Source: Acanthaster planci
Taxonomy: Eukaryota; Echinodermata; Asteroidea; Valvatida; Acanthasteridae
Length of the DNA stretch: 16,282 nucleotides
Reading direction: 5' to 3'
Assembly: GCF_001949145.1 (NCBI RefSeq)
Contig: NW_019091658.1
Coordinates: 40,764-57,045, forward strand
In this document: positions 8,679 to 16,282 of the stretch, one piece after another
How the letters are laid out: each line of letters begins with the position of its first letter
How positions within the stretch are numbered: the stretch's first letter is position 1
Position numbers and translations under genes: made by a program
The notes under the pieces: model-generated
What the model was told of the DNA's origin: nothing
Database searches by the model: none
Seen by the model: the letters and a program-made list of their open reading frames with translations, nothing else

Positions 8679-8854
8679 CAATCTTGCACGACAGGTTGCT
8701 CAAGGAGTCAAACGCTGTGCGTGTTCGACGATGCGTTGATATGCTCCACACCAAAAGACATATGTGTCTACTACGATGAAAGGAAAACGCATTGTGAATG
8801 CAGAGGGGGTTGGACAGGGGAAAACTGTCAAACATGTGGTGATGGATCAATAAA
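8679..8854 (+). CDS. Exon 4: EGF-like domain
   Basis: This exon encodes 58 codons plus two bases, between the acceptor TTACATTTCAG and the donor AAA|GTAAGA (8855). Residues 14-50 form a complete six-cysteine EGF-like domain with spacing C-x7-C-x6-C-x9-C-x1-C-x8-C. The last part, CECRGGWTGENC, matches the EGF signature C-x-C-x5-G-x2-C exactly. Two cysteines precede it (SCTTGC) and one follows (QTC), and these may pair with neighbouring modules. There are no Asp/Asn calcium-binding consensus residues before the first cysteine, so it looks like a non-calcium EGF. It exits in phase 2 with AA, and exon 5 supplies C to make Asn. The domain call is strong. The upstream join to exon 3 is unresolved, since this exon enters in phase 0. 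Confidence 0.8.
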
Positions 8855-10446
8855 GTAAGAAATCAATGTTTTCTTTTGTGCTGTTTGTTTTCCTAATGAC
8901 TGACACTCTTCATCAAATTCATTGCGATTTTTTGAGCTCCCATGTCAAATGCCCAAACCGTATTTTATTACAATTTCTTTGAGGGGAATGCCCATTAGGA
9001 CTTTGCCAAACAAAATAAGGGAGGAAGACAGTGGAAGACAGTGTGGCATATTTACTTCTTACTTCACTTGTGCTTGTGCTTTGTTTTAAAATGAGCATGC
9101 AGAAAAGGCGAGTTTTACAATAAAAATAATATATTCGAAAACGGCGCCTTCTTCTCAAATTGAAATATAGTTGTGGTTCATCTGTCTTCATGCAGTATTC
9201 ATCTGGGTTAAATAAGGTAGCCTATAGATAGACTGTAACTTGTGTAAGCCATCTATAGCCCATTAATGTAGCTTATAATCTATGTGGGAATATTCTGAAA
9301 CATGAAGTTTTAAAACTTTTAACATGCTTCATAATAAGAGGTAGCAATGAGAACACGACAAATGTGTAAAGCGAGAACATCGGTGCAAAACGTGTGTGTC
9401 GTGCCAAAAACATCGCCCTTATCCTTATTCACGCTCACCATCACACTAAAGCAGTGAGTGAGTGAGTAAATTCAATGATATCAGTAATGTAGACTAATTT
9501 CATATTCAGCAGTGGATTGCACGGACGTTAGATTTTGATACCTGAGCGTGCGAATGTGTTTTGACTGCATGTTCGTATGGTGCATTTGGGTGAAAATAAT
9601 GTTAGACTCTCGGAAAATTACGGGTATTGGGGAAAATTGGGGAAATTTTGAATATTTTGTAATGAAAATGTGGTTTACCAAAACAAATATCAAGAAATTT
9701 TGGATAAAGTGAACGTATTTCGGTACAGATAAAATTCGTTCAGGACAAACTTGCCCTCCTGATGGTGCTGCTGTTGATTGCTTGGCTGGCTGGCTTGCAG
9801 GTTGACTGGCTTGCTTGCTTGTTTGGATTTGTTAGAAAATGAAAGCGTTTATATTTTCTAAAAGATACGACCACTTTTCTTTGAGGGGTGAGGAGGGTTC
9901 TTTCAAGAATGAAAAAATGGCCCGCGTTTGAAGAGAAAATCCCACTTGCCTCCCCTTGCCTTTGCGGGTAGAGTTATCTATACCAAAAGGAAGAGGAATA
10001 AGTCAAGGAAGCCAGCAACAAAAGTCCATCTTCAAAAGCTTTCGAAGTGTACGAAAAATGATAATTTTTTTTCTGATTTTTTTGGAAACTATACGAACAC
10101 AAACATAAAAGAATGTCCAAACTATGTAGGTACTGGAAACATTCATGTGTTTCCGTCGCTTACTTCTGACCGTATCTGTGGATATAAGAGCATACAGTTC
10201 GGTTAAGGTGGACCATTACTGGAAACATTCATGTGTTTCCGTCGCTTACTTCTGACCGTATCTGTGGATATAAGAGCATACAGTTCGGTTAAGGTGGACC
10301 ATTACTGGAAACATTCATGTGTTTCCGTCGCTTACTTCTGACCGTATCTGTGGATATAGGAGCATACACTTCGGTTAAGGTGGACCATTACATCTTTTAA
10401 TGATTCGATCTCACCTGCACGTTTTGCTGTTCTCTTTCCTATCCAG
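8855..10446 (+). other. Intron before the transmembrane exon
   Basis: The limits are GTAAGA at 8855 and the strong acceptor GTTCTCTTTCCTATCCAG ending at 10446. It contains a short GTGA repeat near 9451-9466, a GGCT/GCTT-rich simple repeat near 9780-9825, and the 86-bp tandem array at 10131-10388. Short open frames on both strands show no domain. Confidence 0.6.
10131..10391. repeat. 86-bp tandem repeat, three copies
   Basis: Units start at 10131, 10217 and 10303. The first two are identical over 86 bp. The third differs at two positions (TATAGG for TATAAG, and CACTTC for CAGTTC). The next three bases after copy 3 repeat the unit start before identity ends. Each unit contains GGAAACA and TGTTTCC separated by 6 nt, a 7-bp hairpin. 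Near-identity implies recent duplication. The array ends about 55 bp before the exon 5 acceptor. Confidence 0.95.
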
Positions 10447-10608
10447 CTGTGAGGTGGATGACAAGTCCTCTGAGACTCCATCTTCGGGATCTGATCTGAC
10501 CATCAAGGTGCTTGTTATAGCATGTGTAGTTTGTCTTATCCTGGGCCTGCTACTAGGTATTTTCTGCATGTGCCGCACAGGAAAACTTGTCTGTATCACT
10601 ACAACACG
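10447..10608 (+). CDS. Exon 5: juxtamembrane stalk and single transmembrane helix
   Basis: A strong pyrimidine-rich acceptor precedes the exon, and it ends at CACG|GTAAGA (10609). With exon 4 in phase 2 the junction reads N-CEVDD. An acidic, Ser-rich stalk (DDKSSETPSSGSD) is followed by a hydrophobic helix of about 22 residues, VLVIACVVCLILGLLLGIFC, then MCRTGK. The Arg/Lys pair after the helix fits the positive-inside rule and places the C-terminus in the cytoplasm. The several cysteines at the inner membrane edge are possible palmitoylation sites (inference). It exits in phase 2 (CG) and exon 6 supplies G, giving Arg. Encoding the membrane span in its own exon right after the last EGF exon is a common arrangement in type I receptors. 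Confidence 0.8.
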
Positions 10609-11161
10609 GTAAGAATTTACGAGCTGTTTATATAATCCTGTTTGACATTCGTTGAGGAGCAAACTTTTGTTCTTCACGTTGTGTCAGTTTCAGGCCCAAA
10701 TAAGTCAGTATTTCAGTTTTTACATTGTGGCCATCGTGATAGCGGAAAGCTATCCGCCCAGTCTGTGGGGAATTCCTTCCTCAATTCCTAAATCCTCCTT
10801 AGTCCTTGAGTCTGGCGAGCTATCAAAAAGACCAGGGTTATGGGTCGTTTTAGCGAAAACATATATATCACTGATTGGTGATTGATGGGAAACTCGGTCA
10901 ACCGACCAGATTTATCGGCAGGATCAAAAGGAACTACTTTTACATTCTTCTCATTTCTCAAGAATTATGGTATTTACACAATTGAGTTCCAGTCACACTC
11001 TATTGTACGGGCGATTCACAATACTGGGCGCCCGATTCTCTAAAAACTTCCGAATTTTCAACCCACGCGGCATAAACGCGGCGCAAAGAACTTTTTGTGG
11101 ACCGTTTTCTCACAATGCAAAAAAGGCCTATCCTTACTGGCGTTGTTCTAGAGCCAATATC

Positions 11162-11261
11162 TTTTTTTTGGGGGGGGGGGAGACCCTTCGCACTTGACGT
11201 CACCTTTTTGCCTTTTTCGGGGGGGGGAGAGTGCTAGAGAAAAGTTTTTTTTGGGGGGGGG
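11162..11261. repeat. Repeated T-tract/G-tract motifs
   Basis: T8G11 at 11162-11180, T5CG9 ending near 11227, and T8G9 at 11245-11261 lie within 100 bp. A GC-rich tail (CAGCCCCCAGCCCC) follows that can pair with the G tracts. This looks like slippage-prone repeat-element DNA and could form G-quadruplexes on the plus strand. Confidence 0.7.
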
Positions 11262-11659
11262 CTACAGCCCCCAGCCCCTCGTGGACCCGTGCCTGTCTCC
11301 GTGGTAGTCTGGTTTCCTGACCTGGAGATTTCTGACGACTTTTGATAAAATATTAGGTCAGGTACCACCTACGATTAAAAATAGTCAATGACACAACATG
11401 TCAGCGGTCACCGGGGAAAGCGGGGCCTCGTCCAGTGACCACGAACTTCATTTAAAAAATAACAACTGTGGTCAGGGCACAAAGCTATTTCATTTCATTT
11501 ATTTCATTTTCGGGTGTACTTTACACAATCCACACTGGCACGAAATACACACCAAAAAACATTTCTTTTCAGACGTAAAACTGGAGCAATTAATCAGCCC
11601 CGCTGGATTTCCCAAGCAAAAGAAAAAAAAACCGATGCTGGCATTATAGTGACTTCTTC

Positions 11660-11713
11660 AGCCCTAGTGCATGCCGAAGTATCATGTAGCCAACGTTTGG
11701 CATGCACAGGGCT
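11660..11713. repeat. Imperfect hairpin, 15 bp with one bulge
   Basis: AGCCCTAGTGCATGCC (11660-11675) pairs with GGCATGCACAGGGCT (11699-11713), leaving a single unpaired A and a 23-nt loop. It lies in the last intron. No family is recognised. Confidence 0.6.
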
Positions 11714-12085
11714 TATCCACTACGGACACTGGGCGAAGGTTCCCCTCGTTTTCTCAGAATGACGCAATCTACATTCAGAATCCGCATCTTGGCATGAACA
11801 GAAAAAAGCCCTTTTAAGCTTGTTATAGTTGAGCTCTGAAAACAAATGGCACTGCGTTCGATTTAGATGCTTCCATATGTTTTTGAACAGATAAAATCAG
11901 AGAAAACGTGTTTTCCTTAGAGGTGCTCTTTAACCAAGCACCTTGCATAGGCTAGTGAATGAGATTCTAGATAAACGTCAGACAGCCTGGGCGAGGAAAG
12001 TCCATCTGGACTATGAATGGAGGCAAGGGTAGCACCTAGCCCAGGTTGGACGACGTCTACATTGCATTTCGACTAACGTCCAGGG

Positions 12086-12093
12086 TATAAAAG
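12086..12093 (+). promoter_or_regulatory. TATA-box consensus inside the last intron
   Basis: TATAAAAG lies about 70 bp upstream of a small ORF (12161-12286). Whether it is used is unknown, since such matches also arise by chance in AT-rich introns. Confidence 0.2.
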
Positions 12094-12160
12094 TCCTCCT
12101 ACTATGCGAAAGTTTTTCAACATTTTTTCTCCCATTTTTACCTGACCAAGCCAGGTCAAA

Positions 12161-12286
12161 ATGTCGTTCACAAGTGCCTGGTATCCTGAATTCCATAAAT
12201 GCTGTGTTGAAATTACTAAATACGCCCGCGGAAAACGTATTTTGCAGGAAATTGTGAAACTCTGCGGTTTCCGTCGCGATTCGTGA
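12161..12286 (+). CDS. Possible small ORF of 41 codons
   Basis: It starts with MSFTSAWYPEFHKCC and ends with CGFRRDS before TGA. The ATG has A at -3, and a TATAAAAG lies about 70 bp upstream. The composition (Cys, Trp, Tyr, charged residues) is protein-like, but no family is recognised and an ORF of this length can occur by chance. It lies in sense inside the last intron of the receptor gene. Confidence 0.15.
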   Translation: MSFTSAWYPEFHKCCVEITKYARGKRILQEIVKLCGFRRDS

Positions 12287-13159
12287 ACGACCTATATATG
12301 TGGCAACTATGATGTTTGTTGGTGGGGCTGATACTGACGTTGGAGTAACACCAGCAAGTAGCAGTTCATCAAGGCCGAACGGTCAAAGCTAAAAGGCAGT
12401 GCTTGAAGTGTGGAGCTCTTACCAATATCCCGTGGGTAGAGAATTGTCCAAATACTGCTTAGACAACTGACCTGCACTCACGGCCGCCGACACGCCCGCC
12501 ATCTTTCGTATACTTTCAATTTGCATAATAGGTTAATGTGTGCTGACTCCCTCGCTTATGATATGCTACCCCATCGAAAAACTATTAGAAAAACATAAAT
12601 TCCTGACAAACTGAAAAAAGCCTCGTGGGTGCGCCACTCTTGCATGTGGTCTCCGGTCCAGCCGCTTTGCAGTTAGACATAAACACAGCCGCGAAGGCCT
12701 TCACGAAAGGCTGGGGATAGGGTAGCACCATGGGTCGTAAGGCCAAGCCAGTATATTATGGCGTTTGTGTGAACATGGTCAAGCATTTCAAGTTGAGGTT
12801 CACATAGCTCGTGGAATGTGAGCATGTGTCTTAAAGAAGGGAAAGCATAGTTAGAATAAATACGCAGTTGGACTCATCCCTTATCATGGAATCATTTACA
12901 TTTTTGATAACACTACTCAAATTGTTTTTTAAATCATCAAAAATGTCCTAGGTTTTCCCTTTAAAAGTAATCGAACTGCCCAAAAACTTCTCAGGTGCAC
13001 CCTTCACGGACTGGGGTAAACATCGAATTTATAATTTTTTTGAAATGCTTACGTATTTATTGTTATTTTGAAATACTTCACGTGAACTAAATGTTTTCAG
13101 TTTCTGTTAACCTTTAAAGAGGAGGCTAACTCAGAATTTCAACCTCTCATTTTCGATAG

Positions 13160-13688
13160 GATCAACGAACATGTAGAAGAGAAAGATGAAACTGAAGGAC
13201 GCAGACAGCCCAATCCTCCAGTAACCAGGCAGCAATCCGAACATCGGTATTGTCCCATCATTCAGTATGCTGTTCCTGATCATTACCCCACGGCTAGTAG
13301 TCATCCTGCCTTAGATAAAGCCTCCGACAGAGGGTACACAGAGCCAAATACCACACACCATCAGCAATCAAACACTAGGCATGGGAGAGATCAGGGTAAC
13401 TACTACTTCAAATTAGAGTCTGCCTCTCCGATTGTCACTTACGAAAGTGTTCCCCCGGGAATGGAAAAAAACAGCAATTCAGCTGCTACCTCACTGACAG
13501 AATCCAAGGATGAATTAACACAATTTGACGTCATCACCAAAGAGCTGGATCAAAGTCCCGGAAACAGTGAATCTAAATTTAATGCCTGCCAGTCTAACCA
13601 ATATGATCATCTAAAACGCCAGATGGACGTCAATATTAGCGACAAATCCCGTAATTACAGCCATATAGCTTTACAAGAGTTTCTCTAG
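13160..13688 (+). CDS. Exon 6: cytoplasmic tail with paired YxxL/I/V motifs, stop codon
   Basis: After the acceptor TTTTCGATAG the exon supplies one base to complete Arg and then 175 residues, ending at TAG (13686-13688). It stays open for 176 codons in AT-rich DNA. The tail is hydrophilic, low in cysteine, rich in Ser/Thr/Asn/Gln and has nine tyrosines. Notable contexts are QYAVP, GYTEP (pY-x-x-P type, suited to Crk/Nck SH2 domains), YFKL followed after eight residues by YESV (13404-13451), and YDHL followed after fourteen by YSHI (13602-13667). VTYESV also fits the ITIM consensus. The first pair has ITAM-like spacing with Val in place of the final Leu/Ile. From family knowledge, Draper/MEGF10-type engulfment receptors signal through ITAM-like tails, but assignment here is inference. 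The last intron lies directly after the membrane span. Confidence 0.75.
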
Positions 13689-14404
13689 GTTGCTTGCACA
13701 TTGCTGGCTCCAAAACACTAAAACGGTTCTAGTTGTAGAAAACGTTCATCACCCCTGCCTTTATTTATTAAAATTTGATGAACAAATCAGAGCTTGTTAC
13801 TTTCATACTACTGAATAGTTTGGTAATTCATTTTATTATAAACCGTAACGTGTCGTTGACGTCCAATGTCCCATTTATTAGCTGAATGAGAGGAACGTGT
13901 CACGCAAAGTCCCTCATTTTTCAAAACCACGATAACACTGCATGACAGATATAATCGTGTGGGAGTGTCTCCTGGAAGGTGTTTGTAGGCTTAGTTCGTT
14001 TTAACGACTTATCATCTGGTTTAAACAACGTAGCTATCTCGTATAAACGACATTATCATTTAATTAATCCTGAAAGAGCCGGGTTGTTTTGGCTCAATCT
14101 CGTAGTCAGTGGGACGGATTCCGCCCTCCCCCTCCTCTTAAGAACTCGGCTATGCCACATTATAATTTTGTTGAAACATGACATGCATGTTAAGACACTC
14201 CTTACAATAACAAATTTGAAGTTTGAAGTCATTCAGACATATATGGTTTTGTTGGTACGACCTCCTAAGTGTGGTTACCTGTATCGGAACAGTCCCGGTA
14301 GTCAATTTAATAATGCGGACGCGCAATACAGTTACACTCAATGACCCTAGTCGGTCTCTATTTTTTTTATCTCATCGTTACATTCCACTGTTGGTTGCGA
14401 CTCT
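13689..14404 (+). other. 3' UTR and downstream flank of the receptor gene
   Basis: The TAG stop is followed by AT-rich sequence. The variant poly(A) signal ATTAAA lies at 13767-13772, about 80 nt past the stop. No exact AATAAA occurs soon after it. The open frame at 13979-14344 has no recognisable domain, and the overlapping minus-strand frame argues against either being real. Confidence 0.45.
13767..13772 (+). terminator. Candidate polyadenylation signal ATTAAA
   Basis: ATTAAA is the commonest variant of the animal poly(A) signal and lies about 80 nt after the receptor stop codon. The call rests on motif and position only. Confidence 0.35.
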
Positions 14405-14724
14405 CGCATAACAAATATCATTATTGAAATTAAATTTATTTTATTACTATTATTATTATTGTTATATATTTCTATTAATGACACCAAGGATTCCTCAAAA
14501 GCGCCCTAGGCACACTGTAGCTCGCAAAGCCTGAAGAAACCTGTAGAAAGGAGACAGTGAGAAGCAGTTACAGTTTTAGCGGTGGGAGGAAAAACCCAAA
14601 GGAATATTCTGGGTAAAATCTACGGAATCAGGTAAGGACTGAAAACCCAATCCGGGCCGGGATTTGAACCCGGGCCGCAGAGGTGGAAGACGAGGAAAGA
14701 ACCACTACGCCAACCTGAATCTCG
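14405..14724 (-). mobile_element. tRNA-derived SINE with AAT-rich tail
   Basis: On the minus strand an RNA polymerase III A box, TGGCGTAGTGG (14712-14702), is followed about 30 nt later by a B box, GGTTCAAATCC (14670-14660). The intervening sequence resembles a degenerate tRNA with extended arms, and GGCCCGGGTTCAAATCCCGGCC around the B box forms the T-arm. About 200 bp of non-tRNA body follow, ending in an AAT/TAATAA simple repeat (about 14465-14425) as 3' tail. Head, body and tail order is that of a tRNA-derived SINE mobilised by a LINE. I cannot assign the family, and I do not see an unambiguous target-site duplication. Confidence 0.75.
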
Positions 14725-16162
14725 TACAATTATTTTCATGTGAATGGTTGTCCCCGTAATCAAAGAAATTTGGAGGGGCTGCGTAGCATCGTGATCAGAA
14801 TATTAACAAGAATATAATATAAAATATAATATATAGGCCTAATATTTATGGAACACAGACAGTATAATTTTTTATATATCATGTACAAAAGGCCACAATA
14901 ATTGCAATACATGCTCACCGGATTTACTAATACACACAGCTGGCATGACCACCTCCAACTTCCTGTGGGGCTATTTCCATAAACCAGTATGTACGTGTGA
15001 ATATTTCTGGAGAGTATTTTCTGATGTGCCCGGGACATAAGACCACAACAATTGTGACCTGTAAACACTGAATTTTGAAAACTGATGAAATGCACACAGG
15101 ATCATCTAAGCCGATTTGACTACATGTATTCACATAGACAGTGTGAATAGTGCATATATGTTTACACAGTGCCAACATTTTTTTTAATGACAGGGCTTGT
15201 GTGGAGTATGCTGGAATATAAGCCAAGATGGCAGATGTGGACTTTCAATCAGAACTGAATAAACCAAAAAATTAGATCTTTGTCTAAAATCTCCAAATTA
15301 TGATAATTTGAACCTTGTTAACGATTTTGACCCCCCTATTCCATTTCACTACCATGGATATGTACCTGGTGATTACAAATTATTGTGCATATTGTAGTGG
15401 AAATCTGGTACGTGGTATAATAAGAAAAGCTATCATTTCATGAACTAATCTGTTTACTTGCAGCTTTGTAGACTGGAAAGTATTTCTGATTATGAAATGA
15501 AACAAAGAAATATTGCATGCTCAACTGAAGAAATGTTAATGCATATTTATGAACAGGACACCAAATACCTGAAATGTCATTCACCCAAATAATGGATCTG
15601 GCAACTCTTCTTAAAAAGCTGTGGAGTAAGTTATGAGAACAATAATATCATGCCTATTCTGTTAAATGCTAGGCCTTGTATGACGTATGTATACCTGGTA
15701 TAAAAGGGTTAAAATTGTCCCAAACTTTCCAGGTGAAGATGCACTATTATATTTTGGGGTTTTTTTGCCAGGTAAAGTGGTAGTACCCTCACTTGGAATT
15801 TGTAAATAGGTAATCCTTGGTTGAAAATTTCTGTGAAATAAGTCAAAAGTGATGCTGCCGAATAACTAAGGATCCTGAATGTGTGTCTCACAACTTCATG
15901 AAGTACCTGTGGAATCCAACCACTCTTAGCAATGCTCAAGGAAAACCATACACTGAATGACCAAGAGCTCACTAAGTCAACCTAGGTACTTTTCATCTGA
16001 CAGTAAGAGTGAGCCAACACAACAGTGTAATGGGAAAATTATGTCCAAATACATGTATTGCAATTAATCCAACAAATGCATGCTACTCAGGTCATGAATT
16101 AATAAATTGACAACTACATGTATATACACTATGATATGCTAAAACCAATTCAACTTTCCAAA
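14725..16162. other. Unassigned AT-rich flank
   Basis: Overlapping minus-strand frames of 111 and 99 codons (15226-14760) are Cys- and Tyr-rich but overlap in different frames. The longer one contains two diverged copies of the same roughly 25-residue stretch, so it more likely reflects an old duplication in non-coding DNA than a gene. An 87-codon minus frame (15972-15709) is also unrecognised. I see no RNA gene or intact mobile element here. Confidence 0.4.
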
Positions 16163-16282
16163 ATGGACCATAAGGGCAATGAGCCCCAAGCTGGACCAAG
16201 AGAGGGGGCAATTTTCCTAGAAACGCAGGCTTCTTTAGCAGTAACTGAACTTGGCCGGTTCACAAATGCCTGTGAAGTGTAC
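16163..16282 (+). CDS. Possible first coding exon running off the right edge
   Basis: An ATG at 16163 in a near-ideal context (A at -3, G at +4) opens 40 codons without a stop to the end of the window. It begins MDHKGNEPQAGPREG and ends TNACEVY. The composition is protein-like and less AT-biased than the flank. One minus-strand frame is also open across the same bases, so the strand is not certain. I do not recognise the protein, and a mobile-element ORF is possible. Confidence 0.35.
   Translation, partial: MDHKGNEPQAGPREGAIFLETQASLAVTELGRFTNACEVY

Larger units (their letters stand above)
10609..13159 (+). other. Last intron of the receptor gene, with repeat debris
   Basis: The limits are GTAAGA at 10609 and TTTTCGATAG ending at 13159. 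It contains G-tract repeats (11162-11261), a CATTTCATTTATTTC run near 11488-11505 similar to the one near 2743, an imperfect hairpin (11660-11713), a TATA box followed by a 41-codon ORF (12086-12286), and a 10-bp inverted repeat CATTTTTGAT/ATCAAAAATG near 12899-12946. Open frames at 11398-11762 and 12011-12196 have no recognisable domain. Confidence 0.55.

Noticed and set aside
12011-12196. 61-codon minus-strand ORF
   Set aside because: No domain and no splice or promoter support. It overlaps the plus-strand TATA and small ORF.
12340-12466. Short frame reading QCLKCGALTN and later ENCP, zinc-ribbon-like
   Set aside because: Only about 37 codons between stops, with no start codon, splice support or clear family. 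It could be a decayed transposon remnant but I cannot support it.
13979-14411. 121-codon plus-strand ORF after the receptor stop and overlapping frames
   Set aside because: No recognisable motif. Another plus frame and a minus frame are open over the same part, and it lies in the 3' flank without splice signals in phase.
14640-14724. Genuine tRNA gene
   Set aside because: Only the A and B boxes and T-arm are convincing. The anticodon arm and acceptor stem do not pair properly, and a long body with AAT tail follows, which fits a SINE better.
1-16282. CRISPR array, bacterial operon, phage or plasmid features
   Set aside because: No regularly spaced short repeats, no ribosome-binding-site-led gene strings and no long uninterrupted ORFs. 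The splice-compatible exons, SINE and AT-rich introns indicate animal DNA.

Overview
The window looks like animal (metazoan) nuclear DNA. It is AT-rich, intron-rich, has no operon-like gene packing, and carries retroelement debris, a tRNA-derived SINE, minisatellites and homopolymer G tracts. The palindromic word TAGGCCTA recurs (near 963, 1771, 2192 and 14835), which I associate with echinoderm genomes. 'Marine deuterostome, probably echinoderm' is therefore an inference and is not proven by the sequence.

The one gene I can reconstruct with good internal support is on the + strand from about 3959 to 13688. Five exons are well supported, and one or two more lie between 6479 and 7042. Exon 1 (3959-4155) begins with a long hydrophobic signal sequence. 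Exon 2 (5473-5621) is a cysteine-rich module. Exon 3 (6479-about 6596) has three cysteines and its 3' end is uncertain. Exon 4 (8679-8854) holds a clear six-cysteine EGF-like domain. Exon 5 (10447-10608) carries a single transmembrane helix. Exon 6 (13160-13688) encodes a tyrosine-containing cytoplasmic tail and the stop codon. Splice phases match at 1/2, 2/3, 4/5 and 5/6. The 3-to-4 join does not close without another small exon, for which 6997-7042 is a phase-compatible but weak candidate. The product would be a type I single-pass receptor of roughly 450 residues whose tail has two paired YxxL/I/V motifs, the first with ITAM-like spacing. This architecture recalls the MEGF10/Draper/scavenger-receptor group in general terms, but I cannot name an orthologue. 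A cluster of CRE and AP-1 consensus sites with a TATA-like element lies about 200 bp upstream of the start codon, and no ATG lies between it and the chosen start.

Layout: 1-400, degraded Ty3/gypsy pol fragment entering from the left edge. 400-3700, intergenic DNA with several strong inverted repeats, a 21-bp minisatellite and a possible LINE-like 3' tail. 3713-3764, promoter-like cluster. 3959-13688, the receptor gene, whose introns hold an LTR-like TATA-to-poly(A) block (about 7150-7990), three 86-bp tandem repeats just before the transmembrane exon, G-tract repeats and hairpins. 13689-14400, 3' UTR and flank. About 14405-14724, a minus-strand tRNA-derived SINE. 14725-16282, mostly unassigned DNA, with a possible first coding exon running off the right edge at 16163.
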